This document shows positions 35,162 through 44,386 of a stretch of DNA of 64,000 bases, one piece after another. The DNA is taken from positions 246,366 to 310,365 of the forward strand of contig NZ_CP177145.1 of NCBI RefSeq assembly GCF_050389775.1, read 5' to 3'. Both the position numbers and the translations under genes were made by a program. Source of the DNA: Marinibacterium sp050389775 (GTDB lineage Bacteria > Pseudomonadota > Alphaproteobacteria > Rhodobacterales > Rhodobacteraceae). The notes under the pieces were generated by a model, which saw only the letters and a program-made list of their open reading frames with translations, was not told the DNA's origin and ran no database searches. Position 1 is the first letter of the stretch. The number at the start of each line of letters is the position of its first letter.

Positions 35162-37263
35162 CAGACGGCCTCCATCACGGGGGTTTCGGCCGCGACCGAC
35201 AGCAGGATGTGCAGGTTGCCCCAGCGGTCGACCTCGACCCGGTTGCCCGGATGGATGACAATGGTCGTGCCCGGGTCCTCGACGATGGCCGGGCCATCGA
35301 AGGCCATGCCCGGCAACAGTTTTTCGCCGTCATAGATCGCGGCCGCGTGGGTGCCCTCGGTGGCGTAGTCGACATCGCGCGTACCCTTCTGCGCCGCGCT
35401 CGCGGGCGTGTCGGTCAGGGCGTGTTCGACCGGTTTCAGCTTGCCGACCTCGGCCGAGGCGATGACATGGATGCCCACCATCTCGACCGGCGCGGACAGG
35501 CGGTAGGTGTATTCCTTTTCATAGGCCTCGTGGAAATCGGCGGCGATCTTGGCCAGCGCGGCTTCGGTCACGGTGCCGTCGATGGGGACTTCAACGGTGT
35601 GTTCCTGGTTCTGGTAACGGAACTTGCCGAACCGTTTCAGGATGACCTTTTCCGCGGCCACGCCCTCGGCGGCGAATTGATCGCGGGCCTGGGCCTCGGT
35701 CTCGGCAAAGCGGGCCTCCAGCCCCTCGGCCGCACCGTCGCCCATGTCGGCCAGCGCGGTCAGGAAATAGTCGCGCCGCAGGTCGGACATCATCATGCCC
35801 CAGGCCGAGAACACCGACGCGCCGGTAGGAATGACCACCTTCTTGACGCCCAGCTCCTGGGCCAGCGCCACAGCATGCATTGCACCGCCGCCGCCAAAGG
35901 CCACCAGCACGAAGTCGCGCGGATCGTGGCCCCGGTTGAGCGAGACCAGCTTCAGCGCGTTGACCATGTTGTTGTTGGCAATCCGCACGATGCCCTGCGC
36001 AGCCTGGTCGCGGTCGACGCCCAGGTTGTCGGCGACCTTTTGCAGGGCCGCGCCGGTGGCTTCCATGTCGGCCTCGACCGCGCCGCCGCAGAAGTAATCG
36101 CGGTTGATCCGGCCCAGCCAGAGGTTGGCGTCGGTGGTCGTGGCCTCGGTCCCGCCCTTGCCATAGGCCGCCGGGCCCGGCATGGCGCCGGCCGATTGCG
36201 GGCCCACGTGCAGCTTGCCGAAATCATCGACCCAGGCGATCGACCCGCCGCCATTGCCAATTTCCACCAGGTCGACGACCGGCACCATGATCGGGTAGCC
36301 GGCGCTGGTCCGGTCCCGCTCGATCCAGTAGTCGGTCATGATCTTGACCTCGCCGTCCTCGATCAGCGAGCATTTCGCGGTGGTCCCGCCGATATCCAGC
36401 GCCAGCACGTTGGGCTCGCCGATCAGCTTGCCGAGCTCGGCCGCGCCCCAGAACCCCGAGGCCGGGCCGCTTTCGACCATGGTGATCGGGATGCGCGAGG
36501 TGGCATCCAACGTGTCGACGCCGCAATTGGACTGCATGACATAAAGCTGGCCGTCAAAGCCGCCCTCGGTCAGACCGGATTCCAGCCGGCGCAGGTAGCG
36601 TTCGGCGACGGGTTGGACATAGGCCGACAGCACGGCCGAATTGCCCCGTTCGTATTCGCGCCATTCGCGGCTGATCTGGTGCGATCCCACGGCCGAGACC
36701 TCGGGCCAATGGGCGCGGATCGCCTCCAGCACGGCCTGTTCGTGGGTCGGGTTGGCATAGGAATGCAGCAGCGACACGGCCACCGCCTGCACGCCGTCGG
36801 CCTTGAAGCCATCGAGGATCGCGGGCAGGCCCGACAGGTCCAGGGCCTCGGTCTCGGCGCCCTGGTAGCTGATCCGCCCGGGGACCTCGCAACGCAGGTA
36901 ACGGGGCACGAAGGGTTCGGGCTTTTCGTAATGCAGGTTGAAGAAATCGGGCCGGTTGCCGCGCGCGATTTCCAGCGTGTCGCGGAAGCCTTCGGTGGTG
37001 ATCAGCCCGACCTTGACGCCCTTGCGTTCGGTCAGGGCGTTGATGACGACGGTGGTGCCATGGGCCATGAAATCGACGCCCGCCGGATCGACCCCACCCT
37101 TTGCCAGCACGTTCAGCACGCCCTGTTCGAAATTCGGCGGCGTGGTGTCGGACTTGGCCGTGGTGATGCGGCTTTCCCCGGTGTCGAGATCGGTCTCGAA
37201 ACAGACCATGTCGGTGAATGTGCCGCCCACGTCGGTTGCCACACGGGTCGTGGTCTTGGTCAT
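35161..37263 (-). CDS. Hydantoinase/oxoprolinase family protein, A subunit (HyuA-2)
   Basis: A 700-residue A subunit with the nucleotide loop DVGGTFTDM at residues 11-19, the TTVVINALTERKGVKVG region and a second motif ALDIGGTTAKCSLI. The start at 37263 (MTKTTTRVATDVGG) is chosen because it places the motif at the usual distance; the frame remains open upstream inside the GAF gene. It overlaps the GAF stop by four bases. Confidence 0.93.
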   Translation of the reverse strand: MTKTTTRVATDVGGTFTDMVCFETDLDTGESRITTAKSDTTPPNFEQGVLNVLAKGGVDPAGVDFMAHGTTVVINALTERKGVKVGLITTEGFRDTLEIARGNRPDFFNLHYEKPEPFVPRYLRCEVPGRISYQGAETEALDLSGLPAILDGFKADGVQAVAVSLLHSYANPTHEQAVLEAIRAHWPEVSAVGSHQISREWREYERGNSAVLSAYVQPVAERYLRRLESGLTEGGFDGQLYVMQSNCGVDTLDATSRIPITMVESGPASGFWGAAELGKLIGEPNVLALDIGGTTAKCSLIEDGEVKIMTDYWIERDRTSAGYPIMVPVVDLVEIGNGGGSIAWVDDFGKLHVGPQSAGAMPGPAAYGKGGTEATTTDANLWLGRINRDYFCGGAVEADMEATGAALQKVADNLGVDRDQAAQGIVRIANNNMVNALKLVSLNRGHDPRDFVLVAFGGGGAMHAVALAQELGVKKVVIPTGASVFSAWGMMMSDLRRDYFLTALADMGDGAAEGLEARFAETEAQARDQFAAEGVAAEKVILKRFGKFRYQNQEHTVEVPIDGTVTEAALAKIAADFHEAYEKEYTYRLSAPVEMVGIHVIASAEVGKLKPVEHALTDTPASAAQKGTRDVDYATEGTHAAAIYDGEKLLPGMAFDGPAIVEDPGTTIVIHPGNRVEVDRWGNLHILLSVAAETPVMEAV

Positions 37264-37757
37264 GCGGATGTCTCCTCCGGGTTGGCCCTGCGTTCCAGCA
37301 TCAGGCAAAGCGCGCCCGGGGCGATCAGCCGCGCGGCGCGGGCGACCTTTTCGGGCGTGTAATGGTGCGCCACGTCCAGGCAGTTCAGCGTGCCCAGCAC
37401 CTCGCCGTTGACGACGACGGGCAGGTTCAGGCAGCTTTCGAAACCCAGGCTGACGATCAGTTCGTGATCGGGGAAATGCGGCGCGAAATCGGCCGGGACA
37501 TGGGCGACGAAGGGCTGGTGGTTGTCCAGGACCTGCGTGCCCCAATCGGTCGGCGGCATAGGCTTGGTGCCTCCGGGCGGGTATTCGGCGGCCATGTTCG
37601 ACCAGCGCCGGCGGGCCAGCCGGGTACCGGGATCAAAGGTCATCACGGTGAACAGCCCGGCGCCGATTTCCTCCTGCACCAGCGCGCAGAGCGCGGCAAA
37701 GAGCGCGTCGAGGTCATCGCCGGCGGCGGCTTGGGCGAATTGGGTCCAGGCGGTCAT
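37260..37757 (-). CDS. Stand-alone GAF-domain protein
   Basis: A 165-residue soluble protein made almost entirely of one GAF domain, with the motif SLGFESCLNLPVVVNGEVLGTLNCLD in its second half (about residues 108-133). GAF domains bind small ligands or sense redox state. It lies between the XRE-cupin regulator gene and HyuA-2 with four-base overlaps on both sides, so it is co-made with both. It may sense the substrate and signal to the regulator or the enzyme complex; no output domain is present. Confidence 0.85.
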   Translation of the reverse strand: MTAWTQFAQAAAGDDLDALFAALCALVQEEIGAGLFTVMTFDPGTRLARRRWSNMAAEYPPGGTKPMPPTDWGTQVLDNHQPFVAHVPADFAPHFPDHELIVSLGFESCLNLPVVVNGEVLGTLNCLDVAHHYTPEKVARAARLIAPGALCLMLERRANPEETSA

Positions 37758-38449
37758 TCCTGCTCTCCGGCGGCTTGCAAAAGGGCGGCTTCGTGGCCGG
37801 CGTGGACGCCGGGAATGTCTTCGGCAGAGGTGATGCGATCGCCGAAGACATCCATCGTGCAGACATGAAGGATCGCCGTTTCGCTGTCGGTGTGGTTCCA
37901 GGTGGAATGCAGCCGCTGGGACGAGAAATGCAGGCTGTCGCCGGCTTCCATCACCACCCGGTTGCCTTCCAGTTCGACGGTGCAGGCGCCTTCGAGCACA
38001 AAGAAGATCTCTTCGCCCTCGTGGCTCTGCGGTTCGCTGCGATAACCCGGCGCCTCGCGGATGATGACCGCGTTCAGCACCGATCCCGGGAAGGTCGTCG
38101 AGATCCGCTCATAGGCGGTGACGGCCGGGTTGTGCTGGCCCAGCGACAGTTTCGGCCGGGCGTCGTGGCGGGTGGCCTCGGGCGCGGGGCCCGAGCCGGG
38201 CAGCACATCATGCACGGCAATGCCCAGCACGCCACAGATCCGGTGCAATGAGGTCAGCGAGGGCACGGCGATGTCGCGTTCGGCCTGGCTCATGAACCCT
38301 GTCGACAGGCCCGCCCCCTCGGCCACTTCCTGCAGGGTCAGCTTGAGCGCCCGGCGCCGGGCCCGCAGCTTGGCCCCGATCGCGGGCTTGCCGGGGTCCT
38401 GCCGCCCCGCGTCCGGCTTGCCCGGATTCTGTGTCGATTCATCTGCCAA
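37754..38449 (-). CDS. XRE-family regulator with cupin domain
   Basis: A 231-residue regulator: N-terminal helix-turn-helix (about residues 27-80, KLTLQEVAEGAGLSTGFMSQAERD) and a C-terminal cupin barrel (about 145-200, SHEGEEIFFVLEGACTVEL) that probably binds the inducer. The start codon appears to be TTG at 38449, with no ATG upstream in frame before the operator. It is the first gene of a 14-gene operon. The overlap between operator and -10 box suggests it represses itself. Many XRE-cupin proteins control amino acid or polyamine catabolism. Confidence 0.9.
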   Translation of the reverse strand: MADESTQNPGKPDAGRQDPGKPAIGAKLRARRRALKLTLQEVAEGAGLSTGFMSQAERDIAVPSLTSLHRICGVLGIAVHDVLPGSGPAPEATRHDARPKLSLGQHNPAVTAYERISTTFPGSVLNAVIIREAPGYRSEPQSHEGEEIFFVLEGACTVELEGNRVVMEAGDSLHFSSQRLHSTWNHTDSETAILHVCTMDVFGDRITSAEDIPGVHAGHEAALLQAAGEQE

Positions 38450-38461
38450 GAGATACCCGTT

Positions 38462-38507
38462 TTTAAGTAATACTAAAATTTTGTGACGGTTTCCCTGATT
38501 CCGTCAA
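38462..38507 (-). promoter_or_regulatory. Promoter and operator of the XRE-hyu operon
   Basis: On the minus strand a -35 TTGACG (38507-38502) and a -10-like CAAAAT (38483-38478) are 18 bases apart. A 23-base sequence at 38462-38484 covers the -10 and likely start site and matches one at 42350-42372 in 20 of 23 positions; the shared core reads TTTAAGYAATACTAWAATTT on the plus strand. It is the best candidate binding site for the XRE-cupin regulator. Confidence 0.6.
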
Positions 38508-38521
38508 GGAAAACTGCCCGT

Positions 38522-41500
38522 TCAGGCAGCTTTCTCCTTGCGGGCGCCCAGCTGATAGGCGGTCTCGGCCATCTCGGGCGACACCAGCCCCAGGCGCACA
38601 TCGCGCTCGACATCCGGCACCGGGCGCTCGGCCGCCGGGCCGAAGCCGCTGCCCGCGCTCAGGATCAGTTCGACCTCGTCGTCGCACCCGGCCAGCGGGA
38701 ACATCCCGCCGGTGCCGCAATCGGTGACCGTCTCGCCCGAGGTGATCGTCGCCCGGGCGCTCAGCCCCGGCGCGCCGCCATGCAGCCCCTCGACGGGCAG
38801 GTCGACGCCTTCGGGCGCAACCTGGCAGGTCATCTCGCCCGCCGCATCGCGCCGGCGCACGCGGATGCGCGTGGCCGGGCCGCCCCGGGCCGCGCCGGGC
38901 CCGCCGCTGTCGGTCACAAAGCCCTTTTCCTGCACGATGATCGGCAGCCGCTGTTCCAGCAGCTCCAGCGAGGACGAGGCCGCCGAGGTCGGCCAGAGAA
39001 GCGCGCCGCGCCCGTCCAGCCCCTGCCCCGCACCCTGGCCACCGCCCATCAGCAGCATTTCCGAGAACGGCTGGCCCTCGGCATCGGTGCCCCAGAAGGT
39101 CAGTACGCTGGGCAGGCCGGAATAGGCCCGCACCGCGCCGGGCACGGTTTCGGCCATGGCCCGAAAGATGTTGGGCGAGGAATACCAGCCCGTCCGCGTG
39201 CGCAGGCTGACCGGTGCTGGATGGGCGCAGTTCAGGATTGACCGCTCCGGCGCCTTGACGGTGAACGCCCGGTAACAGCCGGCATTGCCCCGCACCCCGG
39301 GCGTCAGCATGCATTTCAGCGGATAGGTCGCATGGGCCTCGGTATAGCTGAGCGTGCAGTTGATCCCTCCCAGCGGCACCTGCGGCGGAGCGCCGGCGAA
39401 ATCGACCTCGATCCGGTCGTCGGCCACGGTCAGGGCCATCGGCAGGGTCATCCGCGTGCCCAGCGGGTTGAAATCGACGGTCGAGCGATAGGTGCCGTCG
39501 GGCAGCGCCCGGATCGCCGCGCGCATCGCCGCTTCGGACCGGTCCTGCAACACGGCGGCCAGCGCCCTGAGGTCGCGCAGCCCGTATTCCTGCAGGAACC
39601 GCAGCACCTGCGCCGCGCCCCGGGCATTGGCCGTGACCAGCGACCGCACGTCGCCCAGCACCTGGCCCGGCTCGCGCACGTTGTGGAACATCAGGCGGAA
39701 GATGTCCTCGTTCTCCTCGCCCCCGCGCAACAGGCGCATCGGCGGGATCTGCAGGCCCTCTTCGAAGACCTCGCGCGCGGCCAGCCCGCTGCGCAGCCCG
39801 CCGATGTCGCCGACATGGCCGACCGTCGCGGCCAGCGCCACGACACGGCCCTCGGCAAAGACCGGGGTGACCACGGCAATGTCAAAGAGATGGCCGGCGC
39901 ATTCCCAGGGATCGTTGGTGACATAGACATCACCTTCGCGCATCTGCTCGGCCGGGTAGGTCTTGAGGATATGCCGCACGGCGCGCGGCAGGGTGATGTT
40001 GAACACCGGCATGACCCGGGCCGAATGGGCAATGGTCTCGCCCGTTGGGTCCAGCAGGGCACAGCCGAAATCCTGGCTTTCCGAGATGATCAGCGAAAAG
40101 GCCGTGCGGCAGACGGTCTGCCACATGTCCTCGGTCACCGTGACCAGCCGGGCCCACATGATTTCCAGCGCGATCGGATCGCGTTCCAGGATCGCCCGGG
40201 CCTCGGCCAGGGGCAGGTCGCCGGTCACGGTCACCCGGGTCTCGGCGTCAAGCCCGATGGTGATGCGCAGGTTGCCCGCCGTATCCAGCATGGCCCGGTC
40301 GCCCTTGGGCACCAGGGTGGTCGATTCCGGTTCCTCGATGATCGCCGGGCCGGTGATTTCCTGGCCCACGGCCAGCTCGGCCCGCAGGTGGACCGCGGCG
40401 GGTTCCCATTCGGCGCCGGTCCAGACCTCGCGGCTGTGCGGCGTGGCGGCACCGGCACGTTCGGCGGCCCGGCCAACCGACAGCGCCGGCGCGGGACCGC
40501 GCGCGCGCAGGCGCAGCGACAGGATTTCCAGCGGCGCATCGGCCGGGCGGCGGGAATAGCGATCGAGGTAGACGCTTTCGAACCCGGCCCGCAGCGCCGG
40601 TTCGGCCGATGCATCCAGCCCGCCTTCGGGCAGGGGCACGGCAACCACGTGCAGCTGGCCCTTCAGGCGCATGTCGAGGGTGATGTCAAAGGCCGCATCG
40701 GCCTCACCCACCCCGGCGGCGGTCAGCTCGGCCAGCGCCTCGGCGCGCATGTCGGCGGCCAGGGCGTCGATGCCACCCGACAGGGCTTCGGCCATCTGCA
40801 TCGGCCGCGACCGCACCAGGTCGACGGCCAGGGGCGCCGACAGGAAGCCCAGGGCCGAGGCCGCGCCCGAGGCCGGCGGGATGATCACCTCGCCCACGCC
40901 CAGGATCCGCGCGACCCGGGCGGCAAAGGCCGGGCCGGCCCCGCCAAACCCGATCATCGCATATCCGCGCGGGTCGCGGCCCTTTTCGACCATGTGGATC
41001 TGCGCCGCCGAGGCCATGGATTCGGCCACCGTCTGGTGGATGCCCCAGGCCGCTTCGGTGGCGGTCAGGCCCAGCGGCCCGGCCACCTTGGCCATGGCCG
41101 TTTCGGCCGCCGCCCGGTCCAGCGCCATCTTGCCGCCCAGGAAACGGTCGGGATCGTAATAGCCCAGCAGGACCGACGCATCGGTGACGGTCGGGTCCTG
41201 GCCCCCGCGCCCGTAACAGGCCGGCCCCGGGGCGGCCCCCGCGCTGCGCGGCCCGACCTTCAGCAGGCCCACCCCGTCGATCGAGGCGATCGACCCGCCG
41301 CCGGCGCCGATCTCGATCATGTCGACCGTCGGCGCCCGGACCGGCAGGCCCGAGCCGTTCTTGAACCGGTGTTCCCGCCCGGCTTCCAGCACCGGGGCGA
41401 TATGCGGCGCGCCGCCTTCGATCAGGCAGGCCTTGGCCGTGGTCCCGCCCATGTCAAAGCTGAGAACGTCCGACAGCCCCGCCGCACGGCCGAACCAGGC

Positions 41501-42316
41501 CGTGGCCAGCGCCCCGCCGGCCGGGCCGCTTTCCAGCAGCCGGATGGGCAGCGCCCGGGCGGTGTCGACGGGCACCAGCCCGCCGGCCGAGGTCATCAGC
41601 CGCAGCGACCCGGCAAAGCCCCGGCCGGCCAGTTCGCGTTCCAGCCGGGCCAGGTACTCGGCCATCAACGGCTGGACAAAGGCATTGGCGCAGGTCGTCA
41701 CGAAACGCGGATATTCGGAAATCTCGCCCACCACGGCCGACGAGACCGACACGGCCAGGTCGGGATAAGCCGCCTTGACGATCTCGGCCGCGCGCAGCTC
41801 ATGCGCCGGGTTGCGGTAGGCATGGATGAAACAGATGGCAATCGCCGTGCAGCCCTCGGCCACCAGCAGGTCCAGCTCGGTGCGCAGACCGGCCTCGTCC
41901 AGCGGCGTGACCTCGCGGCCCAGCCCGTCGAGCCGGCCGTCGACCTCGCGCCGCAGGTCGCGGCTGACCAGCGGCTCGGGGAAGGCCAGGTCGAGGTCGT
42001 AGATGTCGTAGCGCTGCTCGTTGCCGATCTCCAGCGTGTCGCGGAAACCGGTCGTGGTCAGCAGCCCGACCCTGGCCCCCACCCGTTCGATCACGGCATT
42101 GGTCACCAGCGTCGTGCCATGCACGATCTCGCCCAGCTCGGCCATGTCCAGACCCTCGCGGGCCAGCAGCTCGGTCAGCCCGGTCAGCGCCCCGCGCGAG
42201 GGATCGTCAGGCGTGGTCAGCGTCTTGTGCAGGGCCGGGGTGTCCTGGCCGGGGGCGCTCAGGAACAGGTCCGTGAAGGTGCCGCCGATGTCGATCCCAA
42301 CCCTGTATTGCGCCAT
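38522..42316 (-). CDS. Fused hydantoinase/5-oxoprolinase (HyuA-HyuB in one chain)
   Basis: A 1264-residue protein in which an A domain (about residues 1-700, nucleotide loop DIGGTFTDL from residue 9) is joined to a B domain (about 715-1264, DPIALEIMWARLVTVTEDMW). The length and order match single-chain 5-oxoprolinases, which open 5-oxo-L-proline to glutamate with ATP. The start at 42316 is chosen because MAQYRVGID begins the fold and AAGGCAGGGCGAC precedes it. It lies upstream of the XRE operon on the same strand, with its own promoter and a related operator. Of all the Hyu proteins here it is the likeliest true oxoprolinase. Confidence 0.92.
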   Translation of the reverse strand: MAQYRVGIDIGGTFTDLFLSAPGQDTPALHKTLTTPDDPSRGALTGLTELLAREGLDMAELGEIVHGTTLVTNAVIERVGARVGLLTTTGFRDTLEIGNEQRYDIYDLDLAFPEPLVSRDLRREVDGRLDGLGREVTPLDEAGLRTELDLLVAEGCTAIAICFIHAYRNPAHELRAAEIVKAAYPDLAVSVSSAVVGEISEYPRFVTTCANAFVQPLMAEYLARLERELAGRGFAGSLRLMTSAGGLVPVDTARALPIRLLESGPAGGALATAWFGRAAGLSDVLSFDMGGTTAKACLIEGGAPHIAPVLEAGREHRFKNGSGLPVRAPTVDMIEIGAGGGSIASIDGVGLLKVGPRSAGAAPGPACYGRGGQDPTVTDASVLLGYYDPDRFLGGKMALDRAAAETAMAKVAGPLGLTATEAAWGIHQTVAESMASAAQIHMVEKGRDPRGYAMIGFGGAGPAFAARVARILGVGEVIIPPASGAASALGFLSAPLAVDLVRSRPMQMAEALSGGIDALAADMRAEALAELTAAGVGEADAAFDITLDMRLKGQLHVVAVPLPEGGLDASAEPALRAGFESVYLDRYSRRPADAPLEILSLRLRARGPAPALSVGRAAERAGAATPHSREVWTGAEWEPAAVHLRAELAVGQEITGPAIIEEPESTTLVPKGDRAMLDTAGNLRITIGLDAETRVTVTGDLPLAEARAILERDPIALEIMWARLVTVTEDMWQTVCRTAFSLIISESQDFGCALLDPTGETIAHSARVMPVFNITLPRAVRHILKTYPAEQMREGDVYVTNDPWECAGHLFDIAVVTPVFAEGRVVALAATVGHVGDIGGLRSGLAAREVFEEGLQIPPMRLLRGGEENEDIFRLMFHNVREPGQVLGDVRSLVTANARGAAQVLRFLQEYGLRDLRALAAVLQDRSEAAMRAAIRALPDGTYRSTVDFNPLGTRMTLPMALTVADDRIEVDFAGAPPQVPLGGINCTLSYTEAHATYPLKCMLTPGVRGNAGCYRAFTVKAPERSILNCAHPAPVSLRTRTGWYSSPNIFRAMAETVPGAVRAYSGLPSVLTFWGTDAEGQPFSEMLLMGGGQGAGQGLDGRGALLWPTSAASSSLELLEQRLPIIVQEKGFVTDSGGPGAARGGPATRIRVRRRDAAGEMTCQVAPEGVDLPVEGLHGGAPGLSARATITSGETVTDCGTGGMFPLAGCDDEVELILSAGSGFGPAAERPVPDVERDVRLGLVSPEMAETAYQLGARKEKAA

Positions 42317-42349
42317 GTCGCCCTGCCTTTCCGTCTGACCATGCCTGAA

Positions 42350-42390
42350 TTTAAGCAATACTATAATTTAGTATTACTGCAATTTGGCAA
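42350..42390 (-). promoter_or_regulatory. Promoter and operator of the fused oxoprolinase-like gene
   Basis: A -10-like TATAGT (42365-42360) and -35-like TTGCCA (42390-42385) lie 19 bases apart on the minus strand. The 23-base operator-like sequence (42350-42372) contains the perfect inverted repeat AATACTA-TAATT-TAGTATT (42357-42375 region) and is nearly the same as the one before the XRE gene. The full dyad here, against one good half at the other site, suggests tighter binding. Confidence 0.6.
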
Positions 42391-42449
42391 CCCTCCAGTT
42401 CGGGGGCAGGCCGGTCACGGGCCGGACAGGGGGCGAAAACCCCGCCACG

Positions 42450-42483
42450 AAAAAGGCGGGCGCCTGTTTTTCAGGCACCCGCC
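42450..42483 (-). terminator. Rho-independent terminator after the OpgG-like gene
   Basis: On the minus strand a 12-bp stem (GGCGGGTGCCTG / CAGGCGCCCGCC, one wobble pair) with an AAAAA loop is followed directly by TTTTTCG. This is a textbook intrinsic terminator 43 bases beyond the OpgG-like stop; it insulates the next operon's promoter. Confidence 0.88.
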
Positions 42484-42525
42484 GGGGTCAGCTTGCAACG
42501 ATGTCGGGACCGACCGGCCGCGCGG

Positions 42526-44154
42526 TCAGGCGTCGATCCACTGGAAGGCCCAGGTTTCCGACAGCCGGCGCTCGTAGCCCCGGACGCCGGCCTGGATCTC
42601 GACAACAGATCCCTTCTCAGCCCGCACCTCGACAACCATCCGCCACAGGTCCTTGCCCGGAACCGCGCTCAGCACGGTCTCGGCCAATTCACCGCCGGTC
42701 ACTTCGACCTCGGGCTCGACCTCGGCATCGCTGGGCAGGCTGCCCAGCAGGCCGCCGGCGAAATCGATGACGAATTTGCGCGTGTCGGTCTTTTCCTCGA
42801 CCCCGGCCACGCCGCCTTCGCCGACCCGCGTGCGCACCACCCGTGCCAGGTCGCGCGGCGCGGCGCCCGGCGGGGTCATGCCCCAATGCAGGCGATAGGA
42901 ATAATCCAGCGCGTCCCCGGCCTTGCGCTCTCCCTCGGGCACCCAGTAGGCCACGATATTGTCGTTGACCTCCAGGTCCGACGGGATCTCGACCAGCCGC
43001 ACGGCCCCCGGCCCCCAGTCGCCGAGCGGTTCGACCATCAGCGACGGGCGCTTGCCGTAATGGGCCTGGGCGTCGAGGTAATCCTCGAAGGCCCGGCTGC
43101 GCTGGACCAGCCCGAAGGACGCCGGGTTGACCGAATCCATGTAGGAATTGCCCAGCTGCGGCGGGTTGTTCAACGCCCGAAAGACCGTCTCGCCCGACCG
43201 TTCGTTGACCACCAGCGCCTCGCTGTCATGCACGGCCGCGCGATAATCGTCGAACCCGCCCATGTCGGCCCCGCCAAAGAGATACATCGAGGTCAGCGGC
43301 GCGATGCCCAGTTCGGTCACGTCCTCGCGCAGGTAGACCCGCGCGGTCACTTCCATCGAGGTCGTCTCGCCCGGCGAGATCACAAAGCGGTAGGCCCCGG
43401 TGACCGACGGGCTGTCCAGCGCGGCGTAAAGCGTCAGCGACCGTTCGCCCGGCCGGGGGCGTTGCAGCCAGACCTCGGAGAACCGGGGGAATTCCTCACC
43501 CTCGGGCAGGCCGGTGTTCAGCGCCAGGCCCCGGGCGCTGAGCCCGTAGGAATTGCCCCGGCCGAGCGCCCGGAAATAGCTGGCGCCCTGGAAGACGACC
43601 AGCTCGTCGAAGATGTCGGCCCGGTTCAGCGGCGTATGCAGCCGGAACCCGGCCACGCCGGGCATCTCGGCATCGGCCGGCACCTCGGCGGCCAGCTCGG
43701 GCGAGCCATATTCGAAATCGTTGGTGGTAAAGGACATTTCCTCGACCATGCCATCAACGATCTCGTGGATCTTGACCGGGGTGTTGAACAGCCAGCCGGG
43801 GTGGAAGGCATGCAGCCGGAAGGCCGAGCCTTCCTCGGACCAGCGGGCCTTTTCGGGCCGGAACCGGATGCGCAGGTAGGCATCGTAATCGAGATCGGCC
43901 AGGAAGCCGTGCACCGGCTCGGGCTCGGCATAGGGTTCGGCGGCCAGCGCCTGCATGCGGGCGCTGAGCGCGTCAAAGGAAAAGGCCGCGTCCTGCGACA
44001 TGGCCATGCGGGCGGGCAACAGCGCCGGGGCGCTCAGCGTGGCGGCGGCGGCCCCCAGGAAGCGCCGGCGCGGCATGGCCGTGGAAAGCAGGGTGGAACG
44101 CGACAGGGTCGCGCGGTGGGCATCAGGTCTGGCCATCTCGTAGCGGTCTCTCAC
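42526..44154 (-). CDS. opgG: OpgG/MdoG-family periplasmic glucan protein
   Basis: A 542-residue protein with a twin-arginine export signal (PRRRFLGAAAATLSAPALL, residues 28-46) and then the MdoG domain, including FSFDALSARMQALAAEPY near the start of the mature chain. OpgG-type proteins act on the backbone of osmoregulated periplasmic glucans; some relatives are endo-beta-1,2-glucanases (GH186). It is transcribed alone and ends in a strong terminator. Neighbouring GH144-like and GH3 genes suggest beta-1,2-glucan trimming or breakdown. I use the symbol for the family; OpgD is an equally possible label, since OpgD is the Tat-exported paralogue. Confidence 0.88.
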   Translation of the reverse strand: MRDRYEMARPDAHRATLSRSTLLSTAMPRRRFLGAAAATLSAPALLPARMAMSQDAAFSFDALSARMQALAAEPYAEPEPVHGFLADLDYDAYLRIRFRPEKARWSEEGSAFRLHAFHPGWLFNTPVKIHEIVDGMVEEMSFTTNDFEYGSPELAAEVPADAEMPGVAGFRLHTPLNRADIFDELVVFQGASYFRALGRGNSYGLSARGLALNTGLPEGEEFPRFSEVWLQRPRPGERSLTLYAALDSPSVTGAYRFVISPGETTSMEVTARVYLREDVTELGIAPLTSMYLFGGADMGGFDDYRAAVHDSEALVVNERSGETVFRALNNPPQLGNSYMDSVNPASFGLVQRSRAFEDYLDAQAHYGKRPSLMVEPLGDWGPGAVRLVEIPSDLEVNDNIVAYWVPEGERKAGDALDYSYRLHWGMTPPGAAPRDLARVVRTRVGEGGVAGVEEKTDTRKFVIDFAGGLLGSLPSDAEVEPEVEVTGGELAETVLSAVPGKDLWRMVVEVRAEKGSVVEIQAGVRGYERRLSETWAFQWIDA

Positions 44155-44386
44155 ACAGGATCGGAACGGGTGTCATGGATCAAAAGGATCTTGCCGGATG
44201 TATGCCGTTCACGCCAAGCGCCAATGGCGCGGCCCGGGGCGGCGGCGGGATTTTGCTGCATTCCCATCGGCCTCGCCGGATTGTCATGTTTCGTGGGCCG
44301 GCGATTGGCGGGCTCTTGCCGCCGGTCCGGCCCCGGCCCCGCGCCCGGGCTTTGAGCACCGCGGCCGATGCTGTATCGCTTGGCCC

